Shown here: in pieces, positions 48,101 through 60,600 of the stretch
Position numbering within the stretch: position 1 is the stretch's first letter
Layout: every line of letters begins with the position of its first letter
Assembly: GCF_005239225.2 (NCBI RefSeq)
Contig: NC_133288.1
Span: forward strand, 22,636,169-22,700,168
DNA from: Populus alba
Taxonomy: Eukaryota; Streptophyta; Magnoliopsida; Malpighiales; Salicaceae
Length of the DNA: 64,000 nt
Reading direction: 5' to 3'
Translations under genes and position numbers: made by a program
Notes under the pieces: model-generated
The model's input: only the letters and a program-made list of their open reading frames with translations
Told to the model about the DNA's origin: nothing
Database searches by the model: none

Positions 48101-51012
48101 ACAATAAGTCTAATTGCAAAAGAAGACAAACTGGAAAGTTCAAGACATCATACCTGGTCATGGCTCTCGGCATAAGCAACACATTTCTCAGTGTATCTCC
48201 TATTAGTTAAGCTCAGGGAGATTTCATTCATTGACCACTCTAGATCACTCTTGTTTTTCAAGTAATCAATCCATTTGTCAGGGATGGCCATTGCCAGGCG
48301 ATAGTCAAATCCAACTCCCCCCTCAGAGACTGGACAACCAAGTCCAGGCATACCAGAAACATCTTCAGCAATCACTGTTGCATCTGGCAAGATATTATGT
48401 ATCAGATAATTAGCCAGCATTAAGTAAACAACAGCATCAACATCCGTTGCCTCACTGAAGTACTCATTATAATCTCCCGTGAATGCCATGTTGATTCCAT
48501 GGTGATGGTACAACATGGAAGTTACTCCATCAAATCGAAACCCATCAAATTTGAACTCCTCAAGCCACCATCTCAAGTTGGATAACAGGAAGCGAAGAAC
48601 TTCCCAATTAGCATAATTAAAGAGTCTACTGTCCCATAAATTATGGTAGCCTCGATCTCCAGTGTGAAAATAGGACTCTTGAGCACCTTGGCCAATGTCA
48701 AAACCATTGAGACCATCAGTGACATTGTTACTTGCATGACTGTGGACAACATCCATCAGGACACGTAGACCCAAGCTATGGGCTTTATCAATTAAATATT
48801 TGAGGTCTTCAGGATTTCCAGATCTGCTGCTAACAGCAAAAAAGTTCGTAACATGATAACCAAACGATGCATAATAGGAATGCTCGATTACTGCCATTAG
48901 TTGTACTGTGTTGTAGTTATTTGCTCGTATACGAGGCAAAACATTATCAGCAAATTCTCTGTAGGAATTAACACGGGGTTCTGAGCTACTCATTCCAACA
49001 TGAGCCTCGTATATGCGTGGGGCATTGGGTTTGGGAGGCCGCGGGAACTTAAATTCATACCTGTATGTTCATACAAAAAATAGCTCAATGAAGGAAAATT
49101 CAAGAGAACAGCCGAGAGGATTCCTTGTTCTGACAAGTCTAGACCTCAATGATGGTATCAAGGTGATCTACAATTGTATGATTCTTGGAAAATCTAACAG
49201 GCCATAATTTGGATTAATACCTTTCTGAAGTTGGTGGGTCCCAGTACACACCATCATATGGTGCTCCAAAAATTGCAGGATCCACAGTGGCATATTTAAT
49301 CCAAGCAGGTATTCGATCAACCCAAACTCCATTACCTTGCATGAATCGGAACTTGACCCTTGAATTGTGAGGAATTGCTGGATTTCCACCAGAATCAGAT
49401 ATTTTAATACTCCAAACACCAAACTCATTCTTTTCCATCCTGTGGTTGGAGCCATCCCATCCATTGAAGTCCCCGATAATCTGTGCTTCCCTGCACCATG
49501 CAAAAGATAGCTTCCAATTACACAAACAATGACCAACAAAGTTGTAGTTCAAATTCTCAAAAGAACAAAAACACTCACTGAGCTGCAGGGGCCCACTCAC
49601 GGTAGACAATGCCTCCTTCATCTCTATTAAATCCAAATTTCTGATATCCTACATGATGCAATCAGAAGAGTTCAGCACTACTAAAGAGACCAGTAATCAA
49701 ATGGAAAAGGATAACAAATCTGCTAAACATAGAAAGACAAAAGAACATAAATCTAGGATCCAACCAACAGATTAACAGGTTTGTCAAATTTCCATTCAAC
49801 ATTTTGATCTTGACTTCCAAGCAAAAATCACGTGCTAGAGTGAATTTAGTGAAAATGATCACAAAATTGCCACATTTAAAAGGAAAACTTCAAGTATCAG
49901 TTAAATGTGCTGCACCTCACATGCACAATGTGCAAATACACATTGTCCAACAGTTCAGAAAGGTTTATGTATATGTTGAAAATGAAATCAGAAGGAATGA
50001 TACTGAAAATTACCAAGTGCAAATTCCTCAAGACCTCCTTCGTATCTTTCAATGAGCTTTTTCTGATCTACATATCTTTTCATTCTATATCTGAAGTGAT
50101 CTTTAAATGATTCCAACCCAGGATCAATGCTTACAAGACCGATATTTTCCATGCCATCCCCAACGGTTGTCATTGTTGGGTCATCTGTCAAAACCGCTGA
50201 TATAGCAAAACCACGGCGAACCTTTCAATGAAAAAAAAAGCATTATGTCAAGACATTTAAGAATATTGCACTCATAAATTAGAGTTAAAAGGAAACCATC
50301 TTGGAAACAAGTGGTGGCGGAACTAAATTCACCTGTTTTACAGCCTAAGAAAGATTTTTGTACCATATTATCTACTCTTCATTAAGAGAAAGGGCCGCCA
50401 ATTCTCCAAAAAAATTGTTTCATTTCTGAACATTTTCAAAAATTATATAGATTTGTTCCTATCAGAAACCAGCTCATACGAAAACATTAGAAGCTTACAG
50501 GCATTCAATTCAATGTCCATGCTCAAATTTCCAAACATACCCTATCATTATTTGAGATTCTTAATGGAAAACAAAATCTGCCGTGACAAAGCAATTTCTT
50601 AGACCCCCCAGAAGGCAGTCTAACTGGCTTCTCTTTAGCAGTGCATCTTTTATACCTTATAGCCTGTCAAAGAAACAGTAAGTATATTAATATGCATAAA
50701 TCATTAGAAAAAACACCATCGTTACAAAGCTTGAAAACATACCAAAAAGGGATGATTTTTCAAATCAAATACTGTTCAATTTCCAAAAAACCCAGAAAAA
50801 AACCAATCAAGACACCATAAAAGATTCCAAAAAGCAGCAGTCCAGTCACTCGCACGTACAAAAACAAGTAAAAAATGCTAAAAAAATCTCAGAATGCAAA
50901 AAGAAACGCATACCCATTTGGAATTCGCCACAGAAGGCAACAAAGGAGGTGCTGGCAATAGACCTGAAGAAGAACCTAACATCTTTGCTCCAAACTCAGT
51001 TCCTCTGCTCAT
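45115..51012 (-). CDS. SBE1: 1,4-alpha-glucan branching enzyme, class I (SBE I)
   Basis: Plastid GH13 enzyme that cuts alpha-1,4 glucan and rejoins the piece by an alpha-1,6 bond in starch synthesis. Fourteen exons, 5' to 3': 51012-50914, 50663-50541, 50221-50014, 49648-49579, 49490-49221, 49060-48154, 47993-47877, 47573-47511, 47137-47030, 46617-46516, 46335-46268, 46090-46009, 45710-45594 and 45348-45115. Phases agree, giving 855 residues. Order: Ser/Pro-rich transit peptide, CBM48 ([19 protein letters not shown] near residue 155), then the GH13 barrel with [19 protein letters not shown] (nucleophile Asp), [10 protein letters not shown] (acid/base Glu) and YAESHDQ, then the C-terminal beta domain. 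The tail from about residue 780 is long and acidic, rich in Asp/Glu, as in class I rather than class II enzymes. I prefer ATG 51012 to the in-frame ATG 50982 because it is the first one. The gene appears intact. Confidence 0.95.
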
Positions 51013-52399
51013 TTCTTCTTTCGCCCTCCAAGCAAAGGAAACAAAGAGAAAGAGCTTTAAATTCAGTGAGAAAAGTAATCATAGCATCTCCACCGACACG
51101 TATGCATGGTGTCCCAGATTAGGAAGATATCCAACCGTTGATTAGGTGGACCCACGCTGATTATAAATTATTGTGTACCCGCTTATCCCATGATTTGGAT
51201 TTTGAATTTGCTTTTTAACAACGAAACGAACAATAGAGAGCAAAGCATATCCTCCCACGTGAAAGCTCACTCGCCGTGAAAAATATCACGAATCAGGAGT
51301 TGCCACAACAGAAGTTCGATCGGACGGCAGTCGATTATATCATAATTTAAAGTACAGTTATCACATCATGTGGGTCACCTATCAATTCAAAATCTTGTTT
51401 GTGCCTGGTTTTTTTAACCATTTTAGACGCTGGATTGATTAAAATCGAATAACTCCAAAAATCAATTCATTCTATTCATAATCGGGCTATGTTTAAAAGT
51501 TAATTGTGTACTGTTTTTTTAAAATATTTTTATTTTAAAATATATTGAAATAATATTATTTTTATTTAAAATTTTTTTTTATATTAAAATGATAAAAAGA
51601 ATTAAACTAAAAAAATTGAATTTTTTTTAAATATATAATTAACCAGAAAGTCTAAAACTTTCAGAATCAAATTCTAATGAGAGGATGTTTAGTGGAAGTG
51701 TGATAATGTTTGTTTTTTAAAATATTTTTTATCTAGAAATGTATTAAAATAATATTTTTATTATTTTTTTAAAAAATTATTTTTGATATCAATACATCAA
51801 AACGATTTGAAAATATAAAAAAAAAATTAAAACAAAAAAATTTTGAATTTTCATTTGCGTCGTGTTCCCAAACGACACCTGAGACATTATCTAATCAACT
51901 TTAAAAATATTTTTTTTTAGTTTTCATATTCAAACAAAATTGTTTAATTTTTTAAGATTTTCATTTAAAATAACATTATTTCGTTTTGCCAAAAGAATCA
52001 AGCTAGAAGATAAATCATTAGTTGCATATTGTTGGGGGTTAGTGCAAAGTCCAAAACCTACAAGCTTTATGATTTAGTGTCAAAGAGGAATGTGGTGAGT
52101 TAAGATGTAAGATTTGAAAAAAAAAAAAAAACAAAGAAAAGAGTTGGGACTGATATAAGAGTTATAAAATGTTAGTTGTAGCTGATATTAAGTGGGATGA
52201 CAATGAAGAGGATATTGTTTTAAATGGTGTAAACGAAGAAGACAGTAAAGGAGAAAGTGATACTAAAGAAGCGACAACTGATTCTTCAAATAATGTGAAT
52301 GAAGAAAGCTTGTCTAGCTCTAGTGAAGAAGGATGTGAAGAAAGAATTAAAAGACTAGTCTAGATAAATGATTACAAGAGCGGTGAAGGCTTATCTAAA
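51013..52399. other. SBE1 promoter side and AT-rich repeats
   Basis: The first ~350 bases are the likely SBE1 promoter and leader. Two tandemly placed copies of the AT-rich dispersed repeat follow. An acidic open frame at 52169-52363 probably belongs to the degraded retroelement downstream. Confidence 0.45.
51490..51890. repeat. Two adjacent copies of AT-rich dispersed repeat
   Basis: Copy one is about 51510-51640 and copy two about 51700-51890. Both run T-rich 'AAAATATTTTT' then 'AAATATATTGAAATAATATT' or 'AATGTATTAAAATAATATT', then A-rich 'AAAAAATTAAAACAAAAAA'. Copy two also has 'TTGATATCAATACATCAAAACGATTTGAAAATA' and ends near CCCAAACGACACC. Both are non-coding. Confidence 0.55.
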
Positions 52400-54230
52400 A
52401 AAAATGGGGTGACTAATTTGATATTATTTGCATCTAGTGACTCCATGTATTTTGAAGAAGCAGTAAAACATGAGAAGTGAAGAGCATCTATGGACTCTAA
52501 CATGAAGTCCATTGAGAAGAATGAAACTTGGATATTGACTGATCTATCAGCTAATTTCAAAAAGATTAGTATTTAAGTGGGTCTGTAAGACAAAACTTAA
52601 TGAAAATTAGGAGCCGGAAAAGCATAAAACATGTTTAGTAGCTAAAAGCTATGCATAGTAGTATGGAGTCAATTATATCAAAGTATTTTCTCCAATGACA
52701 ATGATGGATACATTACATATGATTATTGCTCTTAATGCATAAAGAGGTTGGATAGTGTATCAATTAGATGTAAAGTCAAGATTTCTATATGGTAAGTTGA
52801 ATAAGGATGTGTTCGTGGAACAACCAAAGGGTTATGAGAAGAAAAACAGTCCAAACAAAGTGTATAAGTTGAAGAAGACTTTATATGGGCTAAAGTAAGC
52901 TCCACGAGCATGATTCAGCTAAATAGAAGCTTATTTTATAAATAAGTCGTTTGAAAAATGTCATAGCAAATACACCTTGTTTGTCAAGGTAAGTATAGAA
53001 GGTAAAATCTTGATTGTCAGTATCTACGTTGATGATCTTATTTTTATTAGGGATAATGAGTATGATTAAAGATTTTCAAAATTCAATAATATATGAATTT
53101 GATATGTCCAATCTTAGAATGACGAGATACTTTCTTAGTATTGAGATACTGCAGAGAGATGATAGGATCTTTATTTGTCAAAAGAAGTATGCCATAAAGG
53201 TGATGAGGAGATTTGATATGGAATAAAGCAACTTGGTGCTCAATTCGGTAGTTCCAAGGTTTAAATTTTGCAAAGATACAAATGAAATTAAGGTGGATGC
53301 AAATTTCTTTTAAAAAGTGGGAGGTAGCTTGATGTACTTAACGAGTACTGGACCTAATCTAATGCTTGTGGTTAGCCTTATTAGTCGATATATGAAGTAG
53401 CTCAGCTGCATTTGCAAGTAGCAAAGAGGGTGTTAAGATGTTTGAGAGGAACAAATGATTATTGGATTTTCTACAAGAAATGAGGGAGTGAAAATTTAGT
53501 GGCTTATACTAATAGTGATTACGTTGGTGATTTGGAAAACAAAAACAAACACTTTAGGCTATGTCTTATTTATGTGCTCAAAAGTTGTTTCATGGTCATC
53601 TAAAGTATAGTCAATAGTTACTCTCTTGACAACCGGGGCTGAGTTTGTGGTAGTTGTTTATTATGCTAGTTAAGTCATTTGGATGAGAATGATTTTAGAG
53701 AAACTTGGTCATTCACAACATGGAAATACTACTATGTTTTGTGACAATAGTTTGACTATCAAAATCTCCAAGAATCATGTGCTACATGGATGTTGCAAAC
53801 ATATCAACGTTTGTTTCCATTTCTTGCATGATCTTGCAACTAAAGGAATTGTAGAGTTAGTTTACTGTGGAACTTAAAGCAAGTTGTAGGTGTGATGACC
53901 AAGAATCTAAAGCTAGATGTGTTTCAAAAGCTTTGATGTTTGTCGGGCGTCTGCCAAGTATCAAAAGTAAATTACTTGCTGATAATTATTTAAAAGGAGG
54001 GAATGTCGAGTGTGTTGGTGTTTTTGTTAGAATTGATAATAATCATTATTGATCAAGGAGTGAATTGTTTTATTTTGACTTTTTCTTTGTTGATTACGAT
54101 GTTTCTATTAAAGTAAATATGAGTTGTAATCTTGCTTTTATCTAGAAAGTTGTAAGTCTATATAATAACCATAGTTTCTTGAATTCAATAATAAGTCATT
54201 CTCCCATGTCAAGGGTATTGCCTCGTTTAA
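52400..54230 (+). mobile_element. Decayed 5'-truncated Ty1/copia retrotransposon
   Basis: Pieces of a copia-type polyprotein lie in order on the plus strand, broken by many stops and frame changes. The reverse transcriptase start is near 52500, the fingers region at 52640-52900, the active-site YVDD at about 53023-53034, and the connection and RNase H region from 53060 to 53870. Gag, protease and integrase are not seen. An acidic open frame just upstream (52169-52363) may be the linker that usually precedes the reverse transcriptase. A purine-rich tract at about 53990-54002 could be the polypurine tract, with a 3' LTR remnant beyond it. A matching 5' LTR was not found. It is an old, immobile remnant. 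Confidence 0.85.
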
Positions 54231-55149
54231 GTTTTTTATTTCATACAAAGAGAGTCTCTTATTTGATTTGCTTTTACCTTATTTTTTATGATTTAAATTC
54301 TATTTATAATTCAAATTAATCCTTTTAAAAAAGAATTAAATACATAAAGTAATTTAATCTTTGAAATTGAATTAAATTTCAAGAATCACAAACAATCTTT
54401 AAATCATAACAAAAACCAATCTAAAAACTATGCATAAAGTGATCCATATCAAATGAACATCTATTTAGTGTGTGTTTGAGTTGAAGCATAATGAGGTGAG
54501 GTTGAGTTTTTTTACATGTATAATTTCTTTAAAGCACAAATCACATCTCACTTAAAGCTAAAATTACATGTATTTGTTTTTTTATAATCATGTAAAAAAA
54601 CCTAATCACATATAATGACATCAATCCCAAATATACTTTTAAGTTTTTTAAAAAGTATGTTTGGAAATGCGGTTGAATAATGTTTTAGAAAAAAATTAAT
54701 TTTATTTAAATAAATATTTTATGTTTTTAAATAGTTTTGATTGATTGGTTTTAAAAATAAAATTTAAAAAATAAAAAAAATAATTTTTTAATAAAAAAAA
54801 TATTTTAATTTTTTTAAATATTTTTTCAAAATCGCTGGGACGCCATGTCAGGAGCCGCCAGAGATTTTGGTACAGCCGTTTGTTATTAAAATCGCTACAG
54901 CTCGATTAGACACATTGCGGCCAATTTCCTTTTTAAACGCTGCAACGCTTACATGTAGCCTGAATATTACGCCACGTTAAAAGGCTTATCATCTGCCTTA
55001 TTACTAAGAAGTCCTTATTTTTAATTAGATGACCAATCTACCCTCACTAACTACAAAATAAAACGCAGGCATGGAGGGAGGGAAACGATTAGATCGTTGT
55101 CCTTGGGGTTATTAGGGTTTTGCAGTGACTGAGAGAAAGAAGAGGAGAG
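54231..55149. other. AT-rich spacer with repeat copy and SmD3 promoter
   Basis: Position 54655-54835 is a further AT-rich repeat copy. The stretch from about 54840 to 55149 is less AT-rich and is the likely promoter and leader of SmD3. Confidence 0.45.
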
Positions 55150-56870
55150 ATGAGCAGAAGCTTGGGGATTCCGGTGAAGCTACTACATGAGGCTTCCGGT
55201 CACATAGTGACGGTGGAGCTGAAGAGTGGAGAGCTTTATAGAGGAGGCATGGTAGAGTGTGAGGATAACTGGAACTGCCAGCTCGAGAGCATCACTTACA
55301 CTGCTAAGGAACTACTGCTTTTTCACTATTTTCTTGATTATTTTTTGTTTGTGAAACCCTAGATTTTTCGATTGTGGAGTGAAATTATGAGTTGAAAGGG
55401 TTTTAGGTTATTGTTTTGAAAAACCATAGGATCTATTGCGTGAGATTGGGAAAATCTTCATGGACATTTTAATATTCTGCTAACAAGTCGTGATGTTTTA
55501 TTGCGGAGAAGGGGAAAAGGAAGTTGTGGCCGTAAAACCCTAAATTAAGAAGCTTTTTCTTTACAGAATTTTTATTTTAAAAAATGATCCGGTTTTCTTT
55601 GTATTCGTGTATAGTTGCTGATGGTCTTGTGTTTAGCTGTCCATTTTGTTCAGCAAATCAGTAGGATAGTTCAAGAGAAAGACACTTCCTTTTGATGTAT
55701 AGTTGGTTAAGGATTAGGAGTTAAAAATTGCGTGTCAATGTTTGTGGAAAGTCACACTATAATTAATGAATGATTTCTAGGATTATGTATTTCTTATGTT
55801 ATTTATGCTGCACAAAATTGGAAGATACGTGCTTTGAGTTGTTTTAGATTGATGTAATGGTTATATGAGGTGAAATAATGATTTGCCTAATGAAAAGATA
55901 TCCAATCCAAAATGATGGTTTATTAGAAATTTTCGATTTATATAGTAGGGACAGGAGAATTTAAAGAAATTATATGTGCTTGTAATTTTAGTCCGTGTTA
56001 TTGCAGTTTTAAATGAAAACATTCAGTTTTGAGAAGTATGGATGCATCTGTGGATGAAAGCCAAAAAGATTTTAGAGAGCTTATTTTATATCTTTGCCAC
56101 TTAGTTGTTTATATTGTCTATATCTATTATCTTTTGATCTTCAATCAAGCTAATCAATTTGAATCATTGTGTCTTTGACTTACTGATGCTAAATCTTAAT
56201 AGATTATTCGATGCAATGGCTATCAGCTTGGATAATTAGTTTATCTTTCTTTCATTTGTATCTTGGTTTTTTTATCTGGTTACTGATTCTGGTCTGCCAC
56301 TTTACAGGATGGGAAGGTCTCACAGCTTGAGCATGTTTTCATTCGTGGCAGTAAAGTCAGGTACCTACTACTATCCTTGATAAACTCATATATAGTTATT
56401 GAGTCATTATGTTGGATTTTCACAACTTGAATGCAATTATTTGATGATAATGTGAAATTTGAACAGATTCATGGTTATACCTGATATGCTAAAGAATGCT
56501 CCCATGTTCAAGCGTTTGGATGCTAGAATCAAGGTATGCTCCCACTTGCAATCCTTTAGATTTTTCTTGAATTTGCATTTTCGTGATGATCTCTAATTAC
56601 CATTTCTTATGTGCTTGAAGGGTAAGAGTGCATCGCTTGGGGTTGGCAGGGGAAGATCTGTTGCAATGCGGTCTAAAGTAAGCATTTTGATTTCATTAAT
56701 GTCTTAAATTTAATCATCCATCTGGTGTTTTCAGCCGAAAACAATTTTACAGCTCTGTATCTAAGCAGCTTGTAAAGACCAACTCCTGATTCTATTTTAC
56801 TGTGCAGGCCCAAGCTGCTGGGCGCGGAGCACCCCCAGGCAGGGGCGTTGTACCACCTGTCAGGAGGTAA
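55150..56870 (+). CDS. SMD3: Small nuclear ribonucleoprotein Sm D3
   Basis: Core Sm-ring protein of the spliceosomal U snRNPs, nuclear after cytosolic assembly. Exons: 55150-55308, 56308-56360, 56467-56533, 56621-56677 and 56808-56870, giving 132 residues. Sm1 motif: IPVKLLHEASGHIVTVELKS...YRGGMVECEDNWN (residues 7-42). Sm2: VFIRGSKVRFMVIPDML (63-79). The tail has Gly-Arg repeats (GVGRGRS, AAGRGAPPGRG) of the kind that are dimethylated and bound by SMN. One oddity: the exon 1/intron 1 junction reads AAG|GAACTAC, so the expected GT is absent, while all other junctions are canonical. Deletion of one T (AAG|GTAACTAC) would explain it. The frame otherwise matches the family exactly. Confidence 0.95.
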
Positions 56871-57696
56871 TCGGCTATTCAAATGGCTATGGCTCGAGCA
56901 ATTAGGATCCCTGTTCTTCAATCAAATTTGGTGTATAAGGTTGAATTTTGTACTGCTTTCTTTAAGTGATGAAAAAATGAATCCGGGATAATGAGTGACA
57001 TATCTCTACTTGCATGAATGTATTCAGTTTCGGTATTGGATAGTTTATATGAGTGATACGAAGGAGCATCATCCAGATAAGCCACCTATAATGCATATAT
57101 ATTGGCTTGATGGAAGGCAAGGATGGCCGTAGTGTAATGAGTATAGAAGACAAAATCCAATTTGGTTTTAACCATTTCAGCGTGGAAGTATTGAAAATAA
57201 AAAGAAAAAAGCGCAGATGAAAGCTAAGCGATGAATTAAAGGGTGGCCTCTCAATCTCGAGAGAAACGATATGTAATATTCATTCAATCAAACAAAGCAC
57301 CCATTCATTTCTTTCCAATTCAACATCCTCCTTGCTTCAAGCATTAGAACGGACACCGAGTAACGTGCAGGGTCCTCAGAATCGCTGATTCGTTATTGTA
57401 CATGCAGCAACGGAAAGTGGAAACCAAACGACTTGGCCTCGCTACGCCTGTGTATGGGCATAAAGGTAAATACACAAGTTACAGGAACTGTACAATTTAT
57501 GCGGGGAGTTTCTTTTCATTTGGATTGCAGATGCTTGAATTTTTATTTTCATTACGCAGGAACTGTACATAAGAGCTGTAATGGCTACATTTTGTTTTGG
57601 TTACAGTAATGGATTGCATATTGTTGGGACAAGAAAGGGCATCTATAAATCCCATCAAAATAAGAAGGAAACACACCGAAGTGTAATTCTATCAAG
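56871..57696. other. Convergent 3' UTRs of SmD3 and BTB gene
   Basis: The genes converge here. There are no open frames worth reporting. A chance minus-strand frame at 56962-57153 is not supported. Confidence 0.45.
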
Positions 57697-60600
57697 CTAG
57701 TGGAAGTAACCATAGAGTTCCAAGAAGCAGATGCACAAATTGTGGGGATTTGAGGCATCTGTCGTAGGACCTGTTAGAACAACCCTGAAGAACCTAAAAG
57801 GAAGTAGAGCATGTGGCCCGGTTATGGGCCATGATGCAAACTGATCAGCCTTGCACATTGTTTGGTCGTTCTCGTGCACTCTCAAGTCCGTCCATGTCTT
57901 CCCATCCGGTGAACCCTGGGATGCAGTAAGGGACAGTTACAATAGGCAATCATTGGCATTAAATCTGGTTAATGGGATTTAAGATAGGATAACCATTTTG
58001 CAGGCTTGGAGAGTGAATATCTTGAAAAAGAACGATGACTAAATGTTTTACCTGCATATTCCAAAATCTTATGAAGGCTCTTGACCCATCTTGTCTCAAA
58101 GTGTAGTGGTTGCACATAAGCTGCGTCAATCATAGCAGGGAGAAGTGAGTAGGGGCCAAGCACTTGAGTCGGAAAACTAAGTTGGATTGGATGACTGTTT
58201 TATGATTGTTAATACTTTTCTTTGTTGCATTTAGACAAACACAATCGAAGAAACCTTTTGAGTATAGGGAAGATTAAAAGGAAAATTTACTAAGGTTGCG
58301 AAGAGTATAGGAGGACAAAAACCTGATGATCTTGGCCAATGTCAACCATCCACCATGCACGTATGTGTCCATCTTCCATGCAAGGCCCAGCAAAAGACGT
58401 ACCCTAACGACAGGACAGACAACTCAATTACCAATGAAACACACTATACATTAGATATGTTGTAGACTTACAGACATCACTCATACTAACCTGATAAGTT
58501 CGTGACACCAAAGTCTTGGGGTCGGTATATCTTGAAGGGGGACTGCTGGCAGTGATCGTAATTCTCTGGAACATTCAGTTAAGAGGATGAGAAGCGGTGT
58601 ATCGAATGCGGTTCACGGATCTACCTAGAGATAGTTGCAAGATAGAAAAAATAAAAGAAAACCACAGAGTTCACCTTTGCTAAAACGGGATTAATCCACT
58701 GATGTTCTCCATAAGATGTACCAGCAAAGTAGAGTACTCCATTGCTGTCACCATCACATATGTACTGGTGCTCCTTATAGCTAGATCGCCTATGTTGAAA
58801 CCTAGGGCTACAAAAATAAGACTCCGTTAGCTATTATGTCTTTAAGCCATGGCTCATCCAAAACACGTCAGCATGGAAGCATAGAGTTAAAACAGTAGCA
58901 TTAAAATTGCATGAGATTGTAACATGACACGATAGATACTTCCACCTAGCATGTACAAAAAAATTCTTCATGAAGATGACACAATAGGAAGGGAATTAGA
59001 TTTTTAGAAATGGTTCGTTTGTTTTTGAAAACCCCCCAATTCAGCCCTTGTGTTTGTGTTAAATAGGCAAACAAGCCCCTTCTGGAAAGAACTTCATCAA
59101 ATTTACCATATTTTCATCGCATTCCGTCAATTCAACCCAATTGGATGAAATTATAAACAAACTGTGATGAATTTATCCTAAAGGAAAACTATATTGTTTA
59201 GGATTAATCCCAATTGGGTTGAATTGATAAAATGTGACCCTCGGTAAATTTTTTTTCAGGGGCTCGTATGCCAAATAGACGAATTCTCCTTTGTTCCTCG
59301 CAACAGGATAAAGTGGCTAAAAACTTTTACTAATATTCTTGTGAAGATTTCCTATGAATAATAATCAGCTCCCTCCATGTGTAACTTGGATTAGATAATT
59401 TAGACAGATATCCACTATTGAAAAGGCTAAGAAAAAAAAGAGGATTAAAAGGCTAGACCACTCTCACAATCTAGATCAAGATACATGAACATGAAAGTGA
59501 AACTAGCATCTTACACTTACTTTTGGTCATTCCCTGGCCTTAGGGATCCAAATTCTGCATAACTGATGCCCTCCCTCACCTGTGAAATTACCACACAAGA
59601 AATCTAGTGATGAAAATGAATACCCATATTGTCTGTCAACAATCACTCTCTCTAGAAAGATGATAACTTACAAGATCATCAAAAATAGGGACATGCCTGC
59701 GTAGGTTGCTTTGCCCCAGCTGCAACATGATAACAGGAGTTCAGGGTATCATTCTCAATAGATTGTCTAATTGTCCTTTCCATAACCAAAGCTTACTTAC
59801 CTTCTTAAGCAAGTCATATGGCATCAATGGAAATCGCACAAATGGCAACAAGTTATTAAGAGATTGAAGCCTGTCCCCAAAAAGGAGTTCAGGAGTAGAA
59901 AGTGCAAGTAGCTCAGCGACGACCTCCCATCCACACAATTCTTTATCTCTCATACACCACATGAAGATTGCATTGAGAACTCTTTCTTCAGATGTTACAG
60001 TTAGATCTTGATGCTGCAAAACCATCCTTTGTTATAGAGAATGCCTATGATTTTATTTGGCATTTGACAACATTCACGAAGAATTGCTTTCAAGGAAGAA
60101 ACTCATCGGTGTAAGGTATTTCACATGTTATCCTTGGTCCATTTTAAACTTAAAACAACTAAAGCATGACTTCAAAATTCCTTCTCCTATCTATCGATTG
60201 ATGGCCGTTGGGTCCAAACCCTCTTTTATCCCATGCACTAAACCACTAGCATACCATGGACTTACTTCCAATCTCAAAAAGGAAACGATATTCCAGATGA
60301 AAAGCATTTGCTCCTCCTAAATTTTGGGACCACCAGTCCTGGATTCTGTGGGCAGAGTACACTTGTTTTGACTCAGCTCTATAAATCCTAGAGTCAATTG
60401 TCAATTTCAAAGTTATCAATTCAAAGAATGAGAACCCACCTGAATGATATTGCTAAAGTTTGTCTCATCTAATAAGATGAAATCAAGGCTTGTAGTGGTA
60501 CAATAATCAAAGTGCATAGCAAATTTCCTCTCGCATGTTTCTTCAATGAGTTTACATGATGGAATCGATGACACCGCTTGAAGGATTGGACCTACTGAGT

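Noticed and set aside
52169..52363. Acidic open frame as an independent gene
   Set aside because: Position and composition fit the linker before a copia reverse transcriptase; no other gene evidence.
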